A DNA stretch of 64,000 nt, from positions 186,001 to 250,000 of the forward strand of contig NZ_FPAT01000004.1 in assembly GCF_900116555.1 (NCBI RefSeq), in the 5' to 3' direction. Origin of the DNA: Actinopolyspora lacussalsi subsp. righensis. Its GTDB lineage: Bacteria > Actinomycetota > Actinomycetes > Mycobacteriales > Pseudonocardiaceae. Within the stretch, counting starts at the first letter, position 1, and each line of letters opens with the position of its first letter. The notes below the pieces were generated by a model. The model saw only the letters and a list, made by a program, of their open reading frames with translations, had not been told where the DNA came from and did not search any database. Positions 7,800-14,931 of this stretch are shown here, piece by piece. The translations under genes and the position numbers were made by a program.

Positions 7800-8231
7800 G
7801 TGAGCGCCAACAGCAGACTGACCGTCGCGGCGCACGCCCTGACCTGGATCGGGCTGTATCAGCGGCGCGGTCATGAGGTCGCCACCTCCGAGCAGATCGC
7901 GACGAGCGTCAACACCAACCCGGTGGTGATCCGCCGCCTGCTGGCCGAGCTGCGCAAGGCGGGCCTGGCCGACTCACAACGGGGAGCGGGGGCGGGCTGG
8001 ATGCTCGTGCGGGACCTGGAGACGATCACCCTGCTCGACGTCTACCAGGCGATCGATCCAGGACCGATCTTCGCCTTGCACCGCGCGACACCGAACCCCG
8101 AGTGCGTCGTGGGAAACGGCATCGGGCCCGCGATGACCGCCGTGTACGACGAGGTGGAGGCCGCCTTGCGCGGGGAGTTGGCCAAGACCACGTTGGAGGA
8201 CGTACTGCGGGACGTCTTGAAAGCCGCCTGA
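7800..8231 (+). CDS. Rrf2-family transcriptional regulator
   Basis: 143 residues from GTG 7800, with GGAGAGGTGGAG upstream. The N-terminal winged helix is typical of Rrf2 proteins (SRLTVAAHALTWIGLY, then TSEQIATSVNTNPVVIRRLL and AGAGWMLVRDLETITLLDVY). Only one cysteine (NPEC) is present, so it lacks the three-Cys cluster site of IscR/NsrR and resembles the YwnA group. The shared operator upstream of itself and of the SDR gene makes it a likely autoregulated repressor of the SDR/SnoaL module. Confidence 0.9.
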   Translation: MSANSRLTVAAHALTWIGLYQRRGHEVATSEQIATSVNTNPVVIRRLLAELRKAGLADSQRGAGAGWMLVRDLETITLLDVYQAIDPGPIFALHRATPNPECVVGNGIGPAMTAVYDEVEAALRGELAKTTLEDVLRDVLKAA

Positions 8232-8293
8232 CCTCGGGCTGTTGACCTTCCCCCTTCGAGGGAAATAGCGGCCCGCGAACATCGGCCATCGAT

Positions 8294-8310
8294 GTAACAA
8301 AAATTGTTAC
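8294..8310. promoter_or_regulatory. GTAAC-N7-GTTAC operator (SDR gene)
   Basis: GTAACAAAAATTGTTAC, flanked by T and A to give a 6-bp perfect inverted repeat, lies 22 bp before the SDR start. It matches the site at 7751 in half-site sequence and spacing. Confidence 0.8.
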
Positions 8311-8332
8311 AGCAAGGAATCGGAGAAATCCC

Positions 8333-9085
8333 ATGGGACAGCTGGACGACAAGAGCGCCCTCGTCACCGGCGCATCCAGCGGCATCGGGCTGGCGATCGC
8401 CCGCCGTTTCGCTGCCGAGGGCGCGACGGTCTACCTCACCGGCCGCCGCGAGGCCGAGCTGGACGCCGCCGTCGCGCGGGTCGGCGCCCGAGGCGTCGCC
8501 GTCCAGAGCGACGCCTCGGACCACGGCGACCTCGACCGGCTCTTCGCCGAGATCGCGAACCGCAGCGGCCGACTGGACATCGTGGTGGCCAACGCCGGGG
8601 TCGGGGAATACGGTCCGCTCGGCACGATCACCGAGCAGGAGTACGACCGCACGACCTCGATCAATCTCAAGGGCACGGTCTTCATCGTCCAGAAAGCACT
8701 GCCGCTGCTGACGACAGGCGCCTCGGTGATGCTGGTCTCCTCCAGCGCGGCCCTGCGGGCCGCCCCGGGCCTGGGCGTCTACGCCGCCACCAAGGCCGCG
8801 ATCCGCGGCCTCGCCCGCACCTGGGCCGCCGAGCTCGCGGACCGCGGAATCCGCGTCAACACCCTCACCCCCGGCGATGTCGAGACCCCGGGCGGGGACG
8901 AACTGCGCGCCGCTTTCCCGCACGGCGATCAGCCCACCGCGGCCGAGCCCGCCACGTTCAGCCCGCTCGGCCGGATCGGCCGTCCCGAGGAGGTCGCCGC
9001 CACCGCGCTCTACCTGGCCGGAGACCAGAGCAGCTTCACCACCGGTGCGGAACTGCTCGTCGACGGCGGCGCCACACAGCTCTAG
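8333..9085 (+). CDS. SDR-family oxidoreductase
   Basis: 250 residues, the usual length of a classical short-chain dehydrogenase. The cofactor loop TGASSGIG is at 13-20, NAG follows near residue 87, and the catalytic Ser/Tyr/Lys set is visible as SSSAALRAAPGLGVYAATK. The C-terminus (GAELLVDGGATQL) is standard. The start has GGAGA upstream. It follows the Rrf2 gene in the same direction and has its own copy of the operator, so it is probably induced when the repressor senses its signal. The substrate cannot be read from sequence. Confidence 0.92.
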   Translation: MGQLDDKSALVTGASSGIGLAIARRFAAEGATVYLTGRREAELDAAVARVGARGVAVQSDASDHGDLDRLFAEIANRSGRLDIVVANAGVGEYGPLGTITEQEYDRTTSINLKGTVFIVQKALPLLTTGASVMLVSSSAALRAAPGLGVYAATKAAIRGLARTWAAELADRGIRVNTLTPGDVETPGGDELRAAFPHGDQPTAAEPATFSPLGRIGRPEEVAATALYLAGDQSSFTTGAELLVDGGATQL

Positions 9086-9208
9086 GCACCGATCGGCGAT
9101 GCGGGACGACCGTGCTCGGCGGATCGCTGAGCGGCAAGCACTTCCTGTTCCAGGGCCGCGGCCCGACCGACACACCACACGCGAACGACAGGACGAAGGA
9201 CGAGGACG

Positions 9209-9625
9209 ATGGCAACGGATACGCAGACCTCGCGAACCGTGGCGGAGAAGTTCGTGGAGCGCCTCGGCAGGCAGGACCCGGAAGGCGTCCAGGAACTGTT
9301 CGCCGCGAAGATCGACTGGTACGTCCCCGGCAGTGACGCGCTGCCCTGGACCGGACGCCGTACCAGCCGGGAGGAGGTCGCGCCGTACTTCACCACGATG
9401 TGGCCGCACTTCGAGCCCGGCAGGAGCGAGGTCGCGCTGGATCGCGTCATCGTCGACGGTGGTGACGTGATGCTGCTGGCGGTCTTCACGCACACCGTCG
9501 TGTCCACCGGCAAGGAGTTCACCACACCGGTGGCCATGCACCTGGTGGTCGAGGACGGCCGGATCGTCCGCATGCACCTGCACGAGGACACGCTGACCGT
9601 CGACAAGGCGTTCACCGCTGACTGA
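9209..9625 (+). CDS. SnoaL-like / NTF2-fold protein
   Basis: 138 residues with the pattern of the nuclear transport factor 2 superfamily: an N-terminal helix pair (VAEKFVERLGRQDPEGVQEL), IDWYVPG, then strands ending in a typical HLVVEDGRIVRMHLHEDT. Such proteins are small isomerase or hydratase-like enzymes or ligand-binding barrels, often placed beside oxidoreductases. It is 123 bp downstream of the SDR gene and probably belongs to the same regulated unit. A hairpin at 9690 follows. Confidence 0.85.
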   Translation: MATDTQTSRTVAEKFVERLGRQDPEGVQELFAAKIDWYVPGSDALPWTGRRTSREEVAPYFTTMWPHFEPGRSEVALDRVIVDGGDVMLLAVFTHTVVSTGKEFTTPVAMHLVVEDGRIVRMHLHEDTLTVDKAFTAD

Positions 9626-9689
9626 GCGGAGAGGACTCGGGCACTCCGTGGCACGGGGCGGCCCGGCCGGGCGGCACTCCCACGAGAAA

Positions 9690-9716
9690 GCGCCTCCGGA
9701 GCGCATCCGGAGGCGC
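9690..9716. terminator. bidirectional terminator hairpin
   Basis: GCGCCTCCGGA pairs perfectly with TCCGGAGGCGC across a 5-nt loop, between the convergent SnoaL and DUF397 genes. The same hairpin is found beside the second DUF397 gene at 12689. Confidence 0.85.
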
Positions 9717-9735
9717 TGGACCTCTCGCCGCTGAA

Positions 9736-9927
9736 TCAGCCGAACTTCTCGGCCTTCACCGCGTCGATGAACGCCGACCACTGCGGACCGGTAGTGGTGA
9801 AGTAACCAGCCGCGCGATCCTTCGTGTCACGCACCGCAGCACCATCCGCGCCACGACCGACCTCGACGCAGTTGCTAACTCGGCCAGAACGGCTCGATTT
9901 CCGCCAGTTCGTAGGGTGCAGCTTCAT
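9736..9927 (-). CDS. DUF397 protein (copy 1, orphan)
   Basis: 63 residues with the full DUF397 pattern: WRKSSRSG, CVEVG, AAVRDTKD, and SAFIDAVKAEKFG at the end. DUF397 proteins usually sit directly downstream of an XRE/DUF5753 regulator and form a partner pair. Here no XRE gene precedes it. It is closely similar to the DUF397 gene at 12736, including the 3' hairpin, so it looks like a duplicate that lost its regulator. Confidence 0.9.
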   Translation of the reverse strand: MKLHPTNWRKSSRSGRVSNCVEVGRGADGAAVRDTKDRAAGYFTTTGPQWSAFIDAVKAEKFG

Positions 9928-10196
9928 CGCTTACCTCCCGGTATCCCGCCAACCCGGCCATGAACTCAACGGGCCACCCGGCCCTCACTTCACGAAAGGT
10001 AGCGCACCCATCGCTTTTCCGTGACTATCCACACCGCCATGCCCCTGAAGACAGCCAAAACCGCGACAGCGTTCCAACCGCACAACAGTCCACAAAGGTT
10101 ATAACCTGACCCGAAGCGCAGCACGTTCCGAGATATTCCGCAGCAGCCCGACTGCACACGACCGAGCTTCCTCACTACGAACCCCAAGAGAGGCCA

Positions 10197-10251
10197 GAAC
10201 GAAGTGGTTCTCACAGCGCTTTCCCGCCGTTAAAATCCCAGCGTAGTGAGT
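10197..10251 (+). promoter_or_regulatory. CRISPR leader 3
   Basis: The leader core GAAGTGGTTCTCACAGCG again stands at the same spacing before the first repeat. It has two to three substitutions relative to the other leaders (TTAAAATCCCAGCGTAGTG). Confidence 0.85.
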
Positions 10252-10828
10252 GTAGGCCCCGCGCACGCGGGGATGGACCGGCCGGTGGATCACGCTGTGA
10301 CCCACCTGATCAGTAGGCCCCGCGCACGCGGGGATGGACCCTCATCCGGGGTGGACGAGGCTGTGACCTGCCCGTAGGCCCCGCGCACGCGGGGATGGAC
10401 CACGAGTTAGCGTCAAGCCCGTTTGGCATAGTGGGTAGGCCCCGCGCACGCGGGGATGGACCGCGCCGGGAGGCGGCCAACGATCGGTGGAAGCGGTAGG
10501 CCCCGCGCACGCGGGGATGGACCAGCCTGCCGCTCGCGGTGCTGGTGTCGACCGGTGTAGGCCCCGCGCACGCGGGGATGGACCCCAGGACATCCGGTGC
10601 CGGGTGGCCGCCCCGTCGTAGGCCCCGCGCACGCGGGGATGGACCGAAGAGGTGACCCGTGGACATCGCGAAAGGCCCGTAGGCCCCGCGCACGCGGGGA
10701 TGGACCCATGCGGGCGGCGGTCTCCAGCCGCTGCGGGTCGTAGGCCCCGCGCACGCGGGGATGGACCATGTCTGGTGTTCAGACGGGAATGATGCTCACC
10801 GTAGGCCCCGCGCACGCGGGGATGAATC
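10252..10828 (+). CRISPR. CRISPR array 3 (10 repeats, 9 spacers)
   Basis: 28-nt repeats start at 10252, 10313, 10374, 10435, 10496, 10557, 10618, 10679, 10740 and 10801 with a strict 61-nt period and 33-nt spacers. All repeats are identical except the last, whose 3' end is altered to GATGAATC. Orientation is as in array 2. Confidence 0.97.
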
Positions 10829-10989
10829 GAAGGAACGGCCCACGGCAGGTATCGAAGATGCCCCCGAGCAGAGAGCTCGCTCATGAGTCGAGGCATCCGG
10901 CGAAGCCCTCGCGCTGCGGCAAGCCAGGAGGTGTTCTCGGAAAGCGACGCGAACAGCCGAAGAACCCCGCGACTAATCCATAGCTCACC

Positions 10990-11751
10990 ATGAGCGCGCT
11001 GGAGGAAGTCGGGCAGTCACTGGCGACCACCATCACGAAAGCCACCGAAGCCCAGAAAGCGATCGTCGCGGCCGGAAACACCTGGAACGAACGCGGCCAG
11101 AAACTAACCGAACACCTCTCCGGCACCAACAACGCGGACGCCCAGCACCTCCTGGACCAGCACGAGACCACCGCCGAGGACACGCGGGAAGCATGGCGCA
11201 AAATCACACTGGCCCTCCGCGCCATCCAGCGGTACCGCACCAGCATCGAAGGGGAGCCGACAAGCGAACTCGGCGCTGCCCCGGGGGCGTCCGCCCCGCG
11301 CACTGGCATCAGCAATGCCACCGCGCCGGACGGCTCCGAGTATCCACCCGAGGCAGCGTGGGTGGCGGACACGCTGCCTCGTCGGGTTCGCCCCGGAGAC
11401 AAGACTGTGGGGTACGCGAACGGCTCGTTCACCGATCGGTTCGTCTCCGGTGTCGATCACGTGTGGACACCGCACATTCAGGAGCGCGCTCGCGGTCTGG
11501 GTATGAGCCGGTGGGTGATCAAAGCTCTGAGCAGCCACGTTGAGATGAAGGTGGCGAGCATGATGATTCAGCGAGGTCAGCGGAACGCAGAGGTGGTGAT
11601 CAACAACGTGCCGTGCGGATCTCGGGCGGACCAGCCGCCCGGCTGTGCACAAGCGTTGGAAAGATTCCTGCCCGGGGAAAGCACACTGACGGTCCACGGC
11701 ACCACCGAGGCCGGAGAACCATTCACGCAACGGTACGAGGGACGAGCATGA
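10990..11751 (+). CDS. SCP1.201/DddA-like deaminase toxin
   Basis: 253 residues; a stop codon lies just upstream of the ATG. Residues 1-85 are helical (a coiled N-terminal domain, as in secreted actinobacterial toxins), about 86-125 a Pro/Ala-rich linker, and about 128-253 a deaminase of the SCP1.201 family. The key residues are visible: KTVGY near 138, the catalytic zinc motif HVE at 183-185, VVINN at 202-206, and the zinc cysteines C209 and C219, followed by FLPGESTLTV. Family members deaminate cytosine in nucleic acid, DddA in double-stranded DNA. An overlapping Imm1 gene follows. No signal peptide is seen; export could rely on a type VII-like route. Confidence 0.85.
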   Translation: MSALEEVGQSLATTITKATEAQKAIVAAGNTWNERGQKLTEHLSGTNNADAQHLLDQHETTAEDTREAWRKITLALRAIQRYRTSIEGEPTSELGAAPGASAPRTGISNATAPDGSEYPPEAAWVADTLPRRVRPGDKTVGYANGSFTDRFVSGVDHVWTPHIQERARGLGMSRWVIKALSSHVEMKVASMMIQRGQRNAEVVINNVPCGSRADQPPGCAQALERFLPGESTLTVHGTTEAGEPFTQRYEGRA

Positions 11752-12167
11752 CGAACGCGCTCACCGAGGCTCAGCAGCGGGTCAACGCCTTCGGCGTGGT
11801 GCTGTCCGCCGAGCACGACCCGGACGAGCTGATCCGTGGGATCACGGAGTGGGAAAGCACGATCGAGGGCGACGATCCGGAGTTCGGTCTGGTGTGGTTC
11901 TTCATGCACAGCGCCGAGGAAGGCGCGCGAACGCTCACTGTCGGCCTGCGCCGAACGACCGGAGCCCTGGCGTGGTTCGAGGACGACGCTTTCCTGGTGC
12001 CCACCGACGGCACCAACGACGAGCACGTGGATTACTTCTCCACGGAAGGACACCACTTCCCGATGGATTCCCGCACGGAGATACCACGTGAGAAGGCGCT
12101 GGCAGCGCTACGCGAGTTCGTCCAGCACGACGCGCTGCCCAACGGCATCGAGTGGGTCGAGCAGTGA
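11748..12167 (+). CDS. Imm1-family immunity protein
   Basis: 139 acidic residues starting in an ATGA overlap with the deaminase gene, so the two are translationally coupled. The pattern matches Imm1 proteins: a helical start (EAQQRVNAFGVVLSAEHD), then GALAWFEDDAFLVP, YFSTEGHHFPMDS, and IPREKALAALREFV. Imm1 members neutralise cognate deaminase toxins of the SCP1.201 type. The acidic charge suits binding a basic nucleic-acid-active domain. Confidence 0.85.
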   Translation: MTNALTEAQQRVNAFGVVLSAEHDPDELIRGITEWESTIEGDDPEFGLVWFFMHSAEEGARTLTVGLRRTTGALAWFEDDAFLVPTDGTNDEHVDYFSTEGHHFPMDSRTEIPREKALAALREFVQHDALPNGIEWVEQ

Positions 12168-12359
12168 CGGATTGAGCGATCCCGCGCCGGTTACGAGTGA
12201 CGTCGTGGTGATCCCCGTCGAGCGCCACGAATCCGGCACGGCGACACAATCCACGATGTCCGCAGGATGACTCGGTAAGCGACCTCGCTTCGAGCAGCGT
12301 GCCGAAGCGCCCCCACGACACGAGACCGAGCTCCGTCGCCACGAACGGCCAGAAAGGAC

Positions 12360-12414
12360 ACACGAAGTGGTTCTCACAGCGCGTTCAAGCCGCTAGAATC
12401 CCAGCGCAGTGAGT
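12360..12414 (+). promoter_or_regulatory. CRISPR leader 4
   Basis: Fourth copy of the leader core (GAAGTGGTTCTCACAGCG, TAGAATCCCAGCGCAGTGAG) at the identical distance from the first repeat. Only the upstream edge differs (CACACGAAG). Confidence 0.85.
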
Positions 12415-12625
12415 GTAGGCCCCGCGCACGCGGGGATGGACCGGCTGATGGTTCGAAGGAAACGTGGCCCGAAACGTAGGCCCCGCGCACGCGGGGATGG
12501 ACCACGCATTACCGGGGTAGCACGCAAGAGTGTTATGTAGGCCCCGCGCACGGGGGGATGGACCCACCAGCCCGGTCACCAGTAGGGCGCGGGTCATGTA
12601 GGCCCCGCGCACGCGGGGATTGGCC
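12415..12625 (+). CRISPR. CRISPR array 4 (4 repeats, 3 spacers)
   Basis: Repeats start at 12415, 12476, 12537 and 12598 with a 61-nt period and 33-nt spacers. The third repeat has a C-to-G change inside the palindrome (CACGGGGGGAT) and the fourth ends ATTGGCC. The decay lies at the leader-distal end. Confidence 0.95.
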
Positions 12626-12688
12626 GCCCGCATAAGCCCGCGAGCGCACCTCCACGCCGAGGTGAGCAGGCCGAACTCGCACGAAAAA

Positions 12689-12715
12689 GCGCCTCCGGAA
12701 CGACTCCGGAGGCGC
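12689..12715. terminator. terminator hairpin (duplicate)
   Basis: GCGCCTCCGGA and TCCGGAGGCGC form an 11-bp perfect stem around ACGAC. Stem and position relative to the DUF397 stop match the hairpin at 9690. Confidence 0.8.
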
Positions 12716-12735
12716 TGGACTTCACACTGCGGAAA

Positions 12736-12927
12736 TCAGTCGAACTTCTCGGCCTTCACCGCGTCAATGAACGCCGACCACTGGGCATCAGTCGTAGTGA
12801 AGTACCCGGCCGAGCGATCCTTGGTGTCACGCACCGCCGCGCCGTCGTTGAAGCGGCCGACCTCGACACAGCTCGTCCGCTGATGCGAACGGCTGGACTT
12901 GCGCCAGCCTTCAGGATGTACCGTCAT
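12736..12927 (-). CDS. DUF397 protein (copy 2, XRE-paired)
   Basis: 63 residues, same length and layout as the copy at 9736 (WRKSSRSH, CVEVG, AAVRDTKD, SAFIDAVKAEKFD). The ATG at 12927 was preferred because GGAGG lies 9 nt before it. The start overlaps the end of the XRE gene by 17 bp, the standard coupled XRE-DUF397 arrangement. Confidence 0.92.
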   Translation of the reverse strand: MTVHPEGWRKSSRSHQRTSCVEVGRFNDGAAVRDTKDRSAGYFTTTDAQWSAFIDAVKAEKFD

Positions 12928-13777
12928 TGCTGTCATCCTCCATTTCGTCTGCACGGCTGGCGATGAACTCCACGGAGGCATCGGGGCTCATCGTCACCTC
13001 GTGCAGATTAGTAACCGCTTCCTGGTATGCGTGAGCGGTGCCCGGAGTGTGCAACGACACCGACGAGTGGTACTGCTCCATGTGCACGATCGGCGTAGCC
13101 TTCGGGAATTCGAACAGGATGAATGAGCCCATGTGCGCCGGGTGCCACATTGTCGCGCCGCTGCGCAGGATACGAATCTCGATGTTGTCCGACTCGGCCA
13201 TGTGTACCAGGTGGCGCAGCTGCTCAGTCATCACTTCACGTCCACCGATCGGATCATCGAGTACGGATTCCGTGATGATCGGCACGAAGTGCGGAGCGTT
13301 TCGGGTGGTGAGGATTTCACGCCGTCCGATACGCATGAGGACGCGCTGCTCACGCTCGTCGACGGACAGCATTCGCATGATGGAGCGTGCGTAGTCCGAG
13401 GTCTGCAGAAGTCCGGGGATCACTCCGGTGGCGACATCGGTGATACGACTGGCGCTGCGCTCGAACTCGATAAGCGTGGTGAGTTCTTTACGCGGGCCGG
13501 ATCTGCCGGTGGACAACCAATCGGGCTTGTCCGCGTCCCGCGCCATGTCGACTACGCGCTCCCGTTCTGACGCGGATACCCCGAGAGCTCCGAGGTAGGC
13601 GGCGACCAGTTCCGGACTCGGCACCGTGGCACCGGTTTCGTACCTCTGGATTTTGACGTGGTTGGTTTCGAGTTCACGTGCCACGGCTCGCAGAGTGAAA
13701 CCCGCGTTCTCCCGAATTTCTCGCAGTTCAGCGCCAAGGGCACGGGCCTTCGGCGTCCCGCCACTGTTACCTGCCAT
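12911..13777 (-). CDS. XRE regulator with DUF5753 domain
   Basis: 288 residues. Residues 12-70 are an XRE helix-turn-helix (ALGAELREIRENAGFTLRAV, then HVKIQRYETGATVPSPELV). Residues about 95-275 match DUF5753 (VATGVIPGLLQTSDYARSIM, TESVLDDPIGG, SFILFEFP, and a HAYQEAVTNL segment near the end). These proteins regulate a neighbouring DUF397 partner and are related to BldB/AbaA-type small regulators in actinomycetes. It diverges from the small-protein operon at 13911, with palindromic operator candidates on both sides of the gap. Confidence 0.93.
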   Translation of the reverse strand: MAGNSGGTPKARALGAELREIRENAGFTLRAVARELETNHVKIQRYETGATVPSPELVAAYLGALGVSASERERVVDMARDADKPDWLSTGRSGPRKELTTLIEFERSASRITDVATGVIPGLLQTSDYARSIMRMLSVDEREQRVLMRIGRREILTTRNAPHFVPIITESVLDDPIGGREVMTEQLRHLVHMAESDNIEIRILRSGATMWHPAHMGSFILFEFPKATPIVHMEQYHSSVSLHTPGTAHAYQEAVTNLHEVTMSPDASVEFIASRADEMEDDSNDGTS

Positions 13778-13782
13778 GTAAC
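13766..13782. promoter_or_regulatory. GTTAC-N7-GTAAC palindrome over XRE start
   Basis: GTTACCTGCCATGTAAC spans the XRE start codon (13775-13777). An autoregulatory operator is plausible; half-sites resemble the palindrome at 13863. Confidence 0.5.
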
Positions 13783-13862
13783 AACAGTATCCATGACGAG
13801 TGAATATGCACCATCACCTGTTTAGGGTATTGCCCACCTTGGACAAATAACTCATCTTGGTA

Positions 13863-13885
13863 CAAGTAACAAGGTTGGTTACTTG
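13863..13885. promoter_or_regulatory. 8-bp inverted repeat, probable XRE operator
   Basis: CAAGTAAC and GTTACTTG are a perfect 8-bp inverted repeat separated by 7 nt, 26 bp before the ATG at 13911. Position and symmetry suit repression of the small-protein operon by the XRE regulator. Confidence 0.65.
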
Positions 13886-13910
13886 CTCCGTCATGAAATG
13901 AGGAACGGTC

Positions 13911-14129
13911 ATGCCACACACCTACGATGTATCGCACCCGGGCATACGGCTGCGGTGCAGGGACGAGTCCGGCTCGTCGTCGCTACGGATCTGGCGGTCA
14001 CAGTGGACGCCGAGAGTGATCCGGATCGACACGCCGACCGTTTACAACCGAACCGAGTGGACGGTCGAGCAGGCGAAGCTGCTGCGGGACGTGCTCGACG
14101 ACGCGATCCGGGCGGGCGAGCGGTCATGA
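13911..14129 (+). CDS. small hypothetical protein 1
   Basis: 72 residues; GAGG precedes the ATG. Family unknown. The C-terminal helix (EWTVEQAKLLRDVLDDAIRA) resembles the helix in the proteins at 14126 and 14928 (TATQCRDTATVLDELAAAL and TARQCAETASALRHLSHEL), so the three appear to be diverged paralogues. It is the first gene of a tight operon and overlaps the next by ATGA. Confidence 0.65.
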   Translation: MPHTYDVSHPGIRLRCRDESGSSSLRIWRSQWTPRVIRIDTPTVYNRTEWTVEQAKLLRDVLDDAIRAGERS

Positions 14130-14389
14130 GCCATCCACACACCCAGCTTTCCGTCTTCCTGCGGCGCGGCGAGTGGATGCTCAGCGACGCCGCCTTCGAG
14201 ATCGGCGGGCAGCGCTACACCGCGACGCAGTGCCGCGACACCGCCACCGTGCTCGACGAACTCGCCGCCGCACTGCGGCAACACGCCGCCGCACTGCCGA
14301 GCGGCGAGCTCCCAACCGGCGAGCTTCCCCCCGACAGCACTCCCGCTGACAGCACTCCCTCCGACGACGCGAACGAATCGGATGCCTGA
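14126..14389 (+). CDS. small hypothetical protein 2
   Basis: 87 residues beginning in an ATGA overlap with the previous gene. A folded part (LSVFLRRGEWMLSDAAFEIG, then the paralogous helix TATQCRDTATVLDELAAAL) is followed by a Pro/Ser/Asp-rich tail. Function unknown; same family as the product at 14928 by eye. Confidence 0.65.
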   Translation: MSHPHTQLSVFLRRGEWMLSDAAFEIGGQRYTATQCRDTATVLDELAAALRQHAAALPSGELPTGELPPDSTPADSTPSDDANESDA

Positions 14390-14651
14390 GGCACCGCCCC
14401 CTGCAGCGCCACCCACCACCCCGCCGGAGCAGCTCCGGGCCGACGCGGCACCCACGGAGATCATGCCCGCCCTGCGGGCGGGGCGCTGGTCCCGCTGGCG
14501 CGGCACGCTGCCACTGCCCGCGATCGCGAAGCGCCGACCGGGCAGCAGCGGCCTACCCGCTCGGCCCACCGGAACCAACGCGCCGACAGCCCTCGACCCG
14601 CCACACCCACAGCTGCTCGCCCGCGTCCTCACCGGCTTACGCGCCCTGTGA
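14382..14651 (+). CDS. small hypothetical protein 3
   Basis: 89 residues, overlapping the previous gene by 8 bp. The start is Pro-rich (PPPAAPPTTPPEQ) and the C-terminal motif HPQLLARVLTGLRAL closely parallels HPDLALLRRVLDGLHRL at the end of the product at 15182. Composition alone would not convince, but the shared C-terminus supports it as a real gene. Function unknown. Confidence 0.55.
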   Translation: MPEAPPPAAPPTTPPEQLRADAAPTEIMPALRAGRWSRWRGTLPLPAIAKRRPGSSGLPARPTGTNAPTALDPPHPQLLARVLTGLRAL

Positions 14652-14850
14652 ACCACGGCCCGGCCTCGTGAGCCCCGACCTCCGGGCCGGACCGTCCGCC
14701 GCCCGGCCGGGCCGCTCCCCTTCCCCGTCCCGGCCGGGCGGTTCCCAACAGCGCGAGAACCGCGCGCCCCGACCACCGAAACGCCAACGATCCCCGGAAC
14801 GACACGACGATCTCCCGAGCCGACACAGCTACGCGGAAAGGACAACCGGA

Positions 14851-14931
14851 ATGACGACCGCCGAACGCGGAACTCCCCGCACACGGGAGACGGAGCAGGA
14901 CACGGCGCCGCGCGCCGGTGATGCCTCGTGA
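14851..14931 (+). CDS. possible 26-residue leader peptide
   Basis: ATG 14851 with AAGGA 10 nt upstream opens a 26-codon frame (MTTAERGTPRTRETEQ...) whose TGA overlaps the next gene's GTG (GTGA at 14928). The coupling suggests a translated mini-ORF that delivers ribosomes to the weak GTG start. The product itself looks unstructured. Confidence 0.4.
   Translation: MTTAERGTPRTRETEQDTAPRAGDAS

Noticed and set aside
7328-7810. Leftward frame overlapping the dipeptidase start and Rrf2 promoter
   Set aside because: Overlaps two supported features; no conserved motif.
10310-10896. Reverse-strand frames across CRISPR array 3
   Set aside because: Same repeat-derived artefact as in array 2.
3654-12625. 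A cas operon hidden between the arrays
   Set aside because: All frames over 150 residues between arrays were examined. None shows Cas3 helicase, Cas7/Cas5 RAMP or Cas1 signatures; the genes there are a dipeptidase, regulators, an SDR, a deaminase and an immunity protein.
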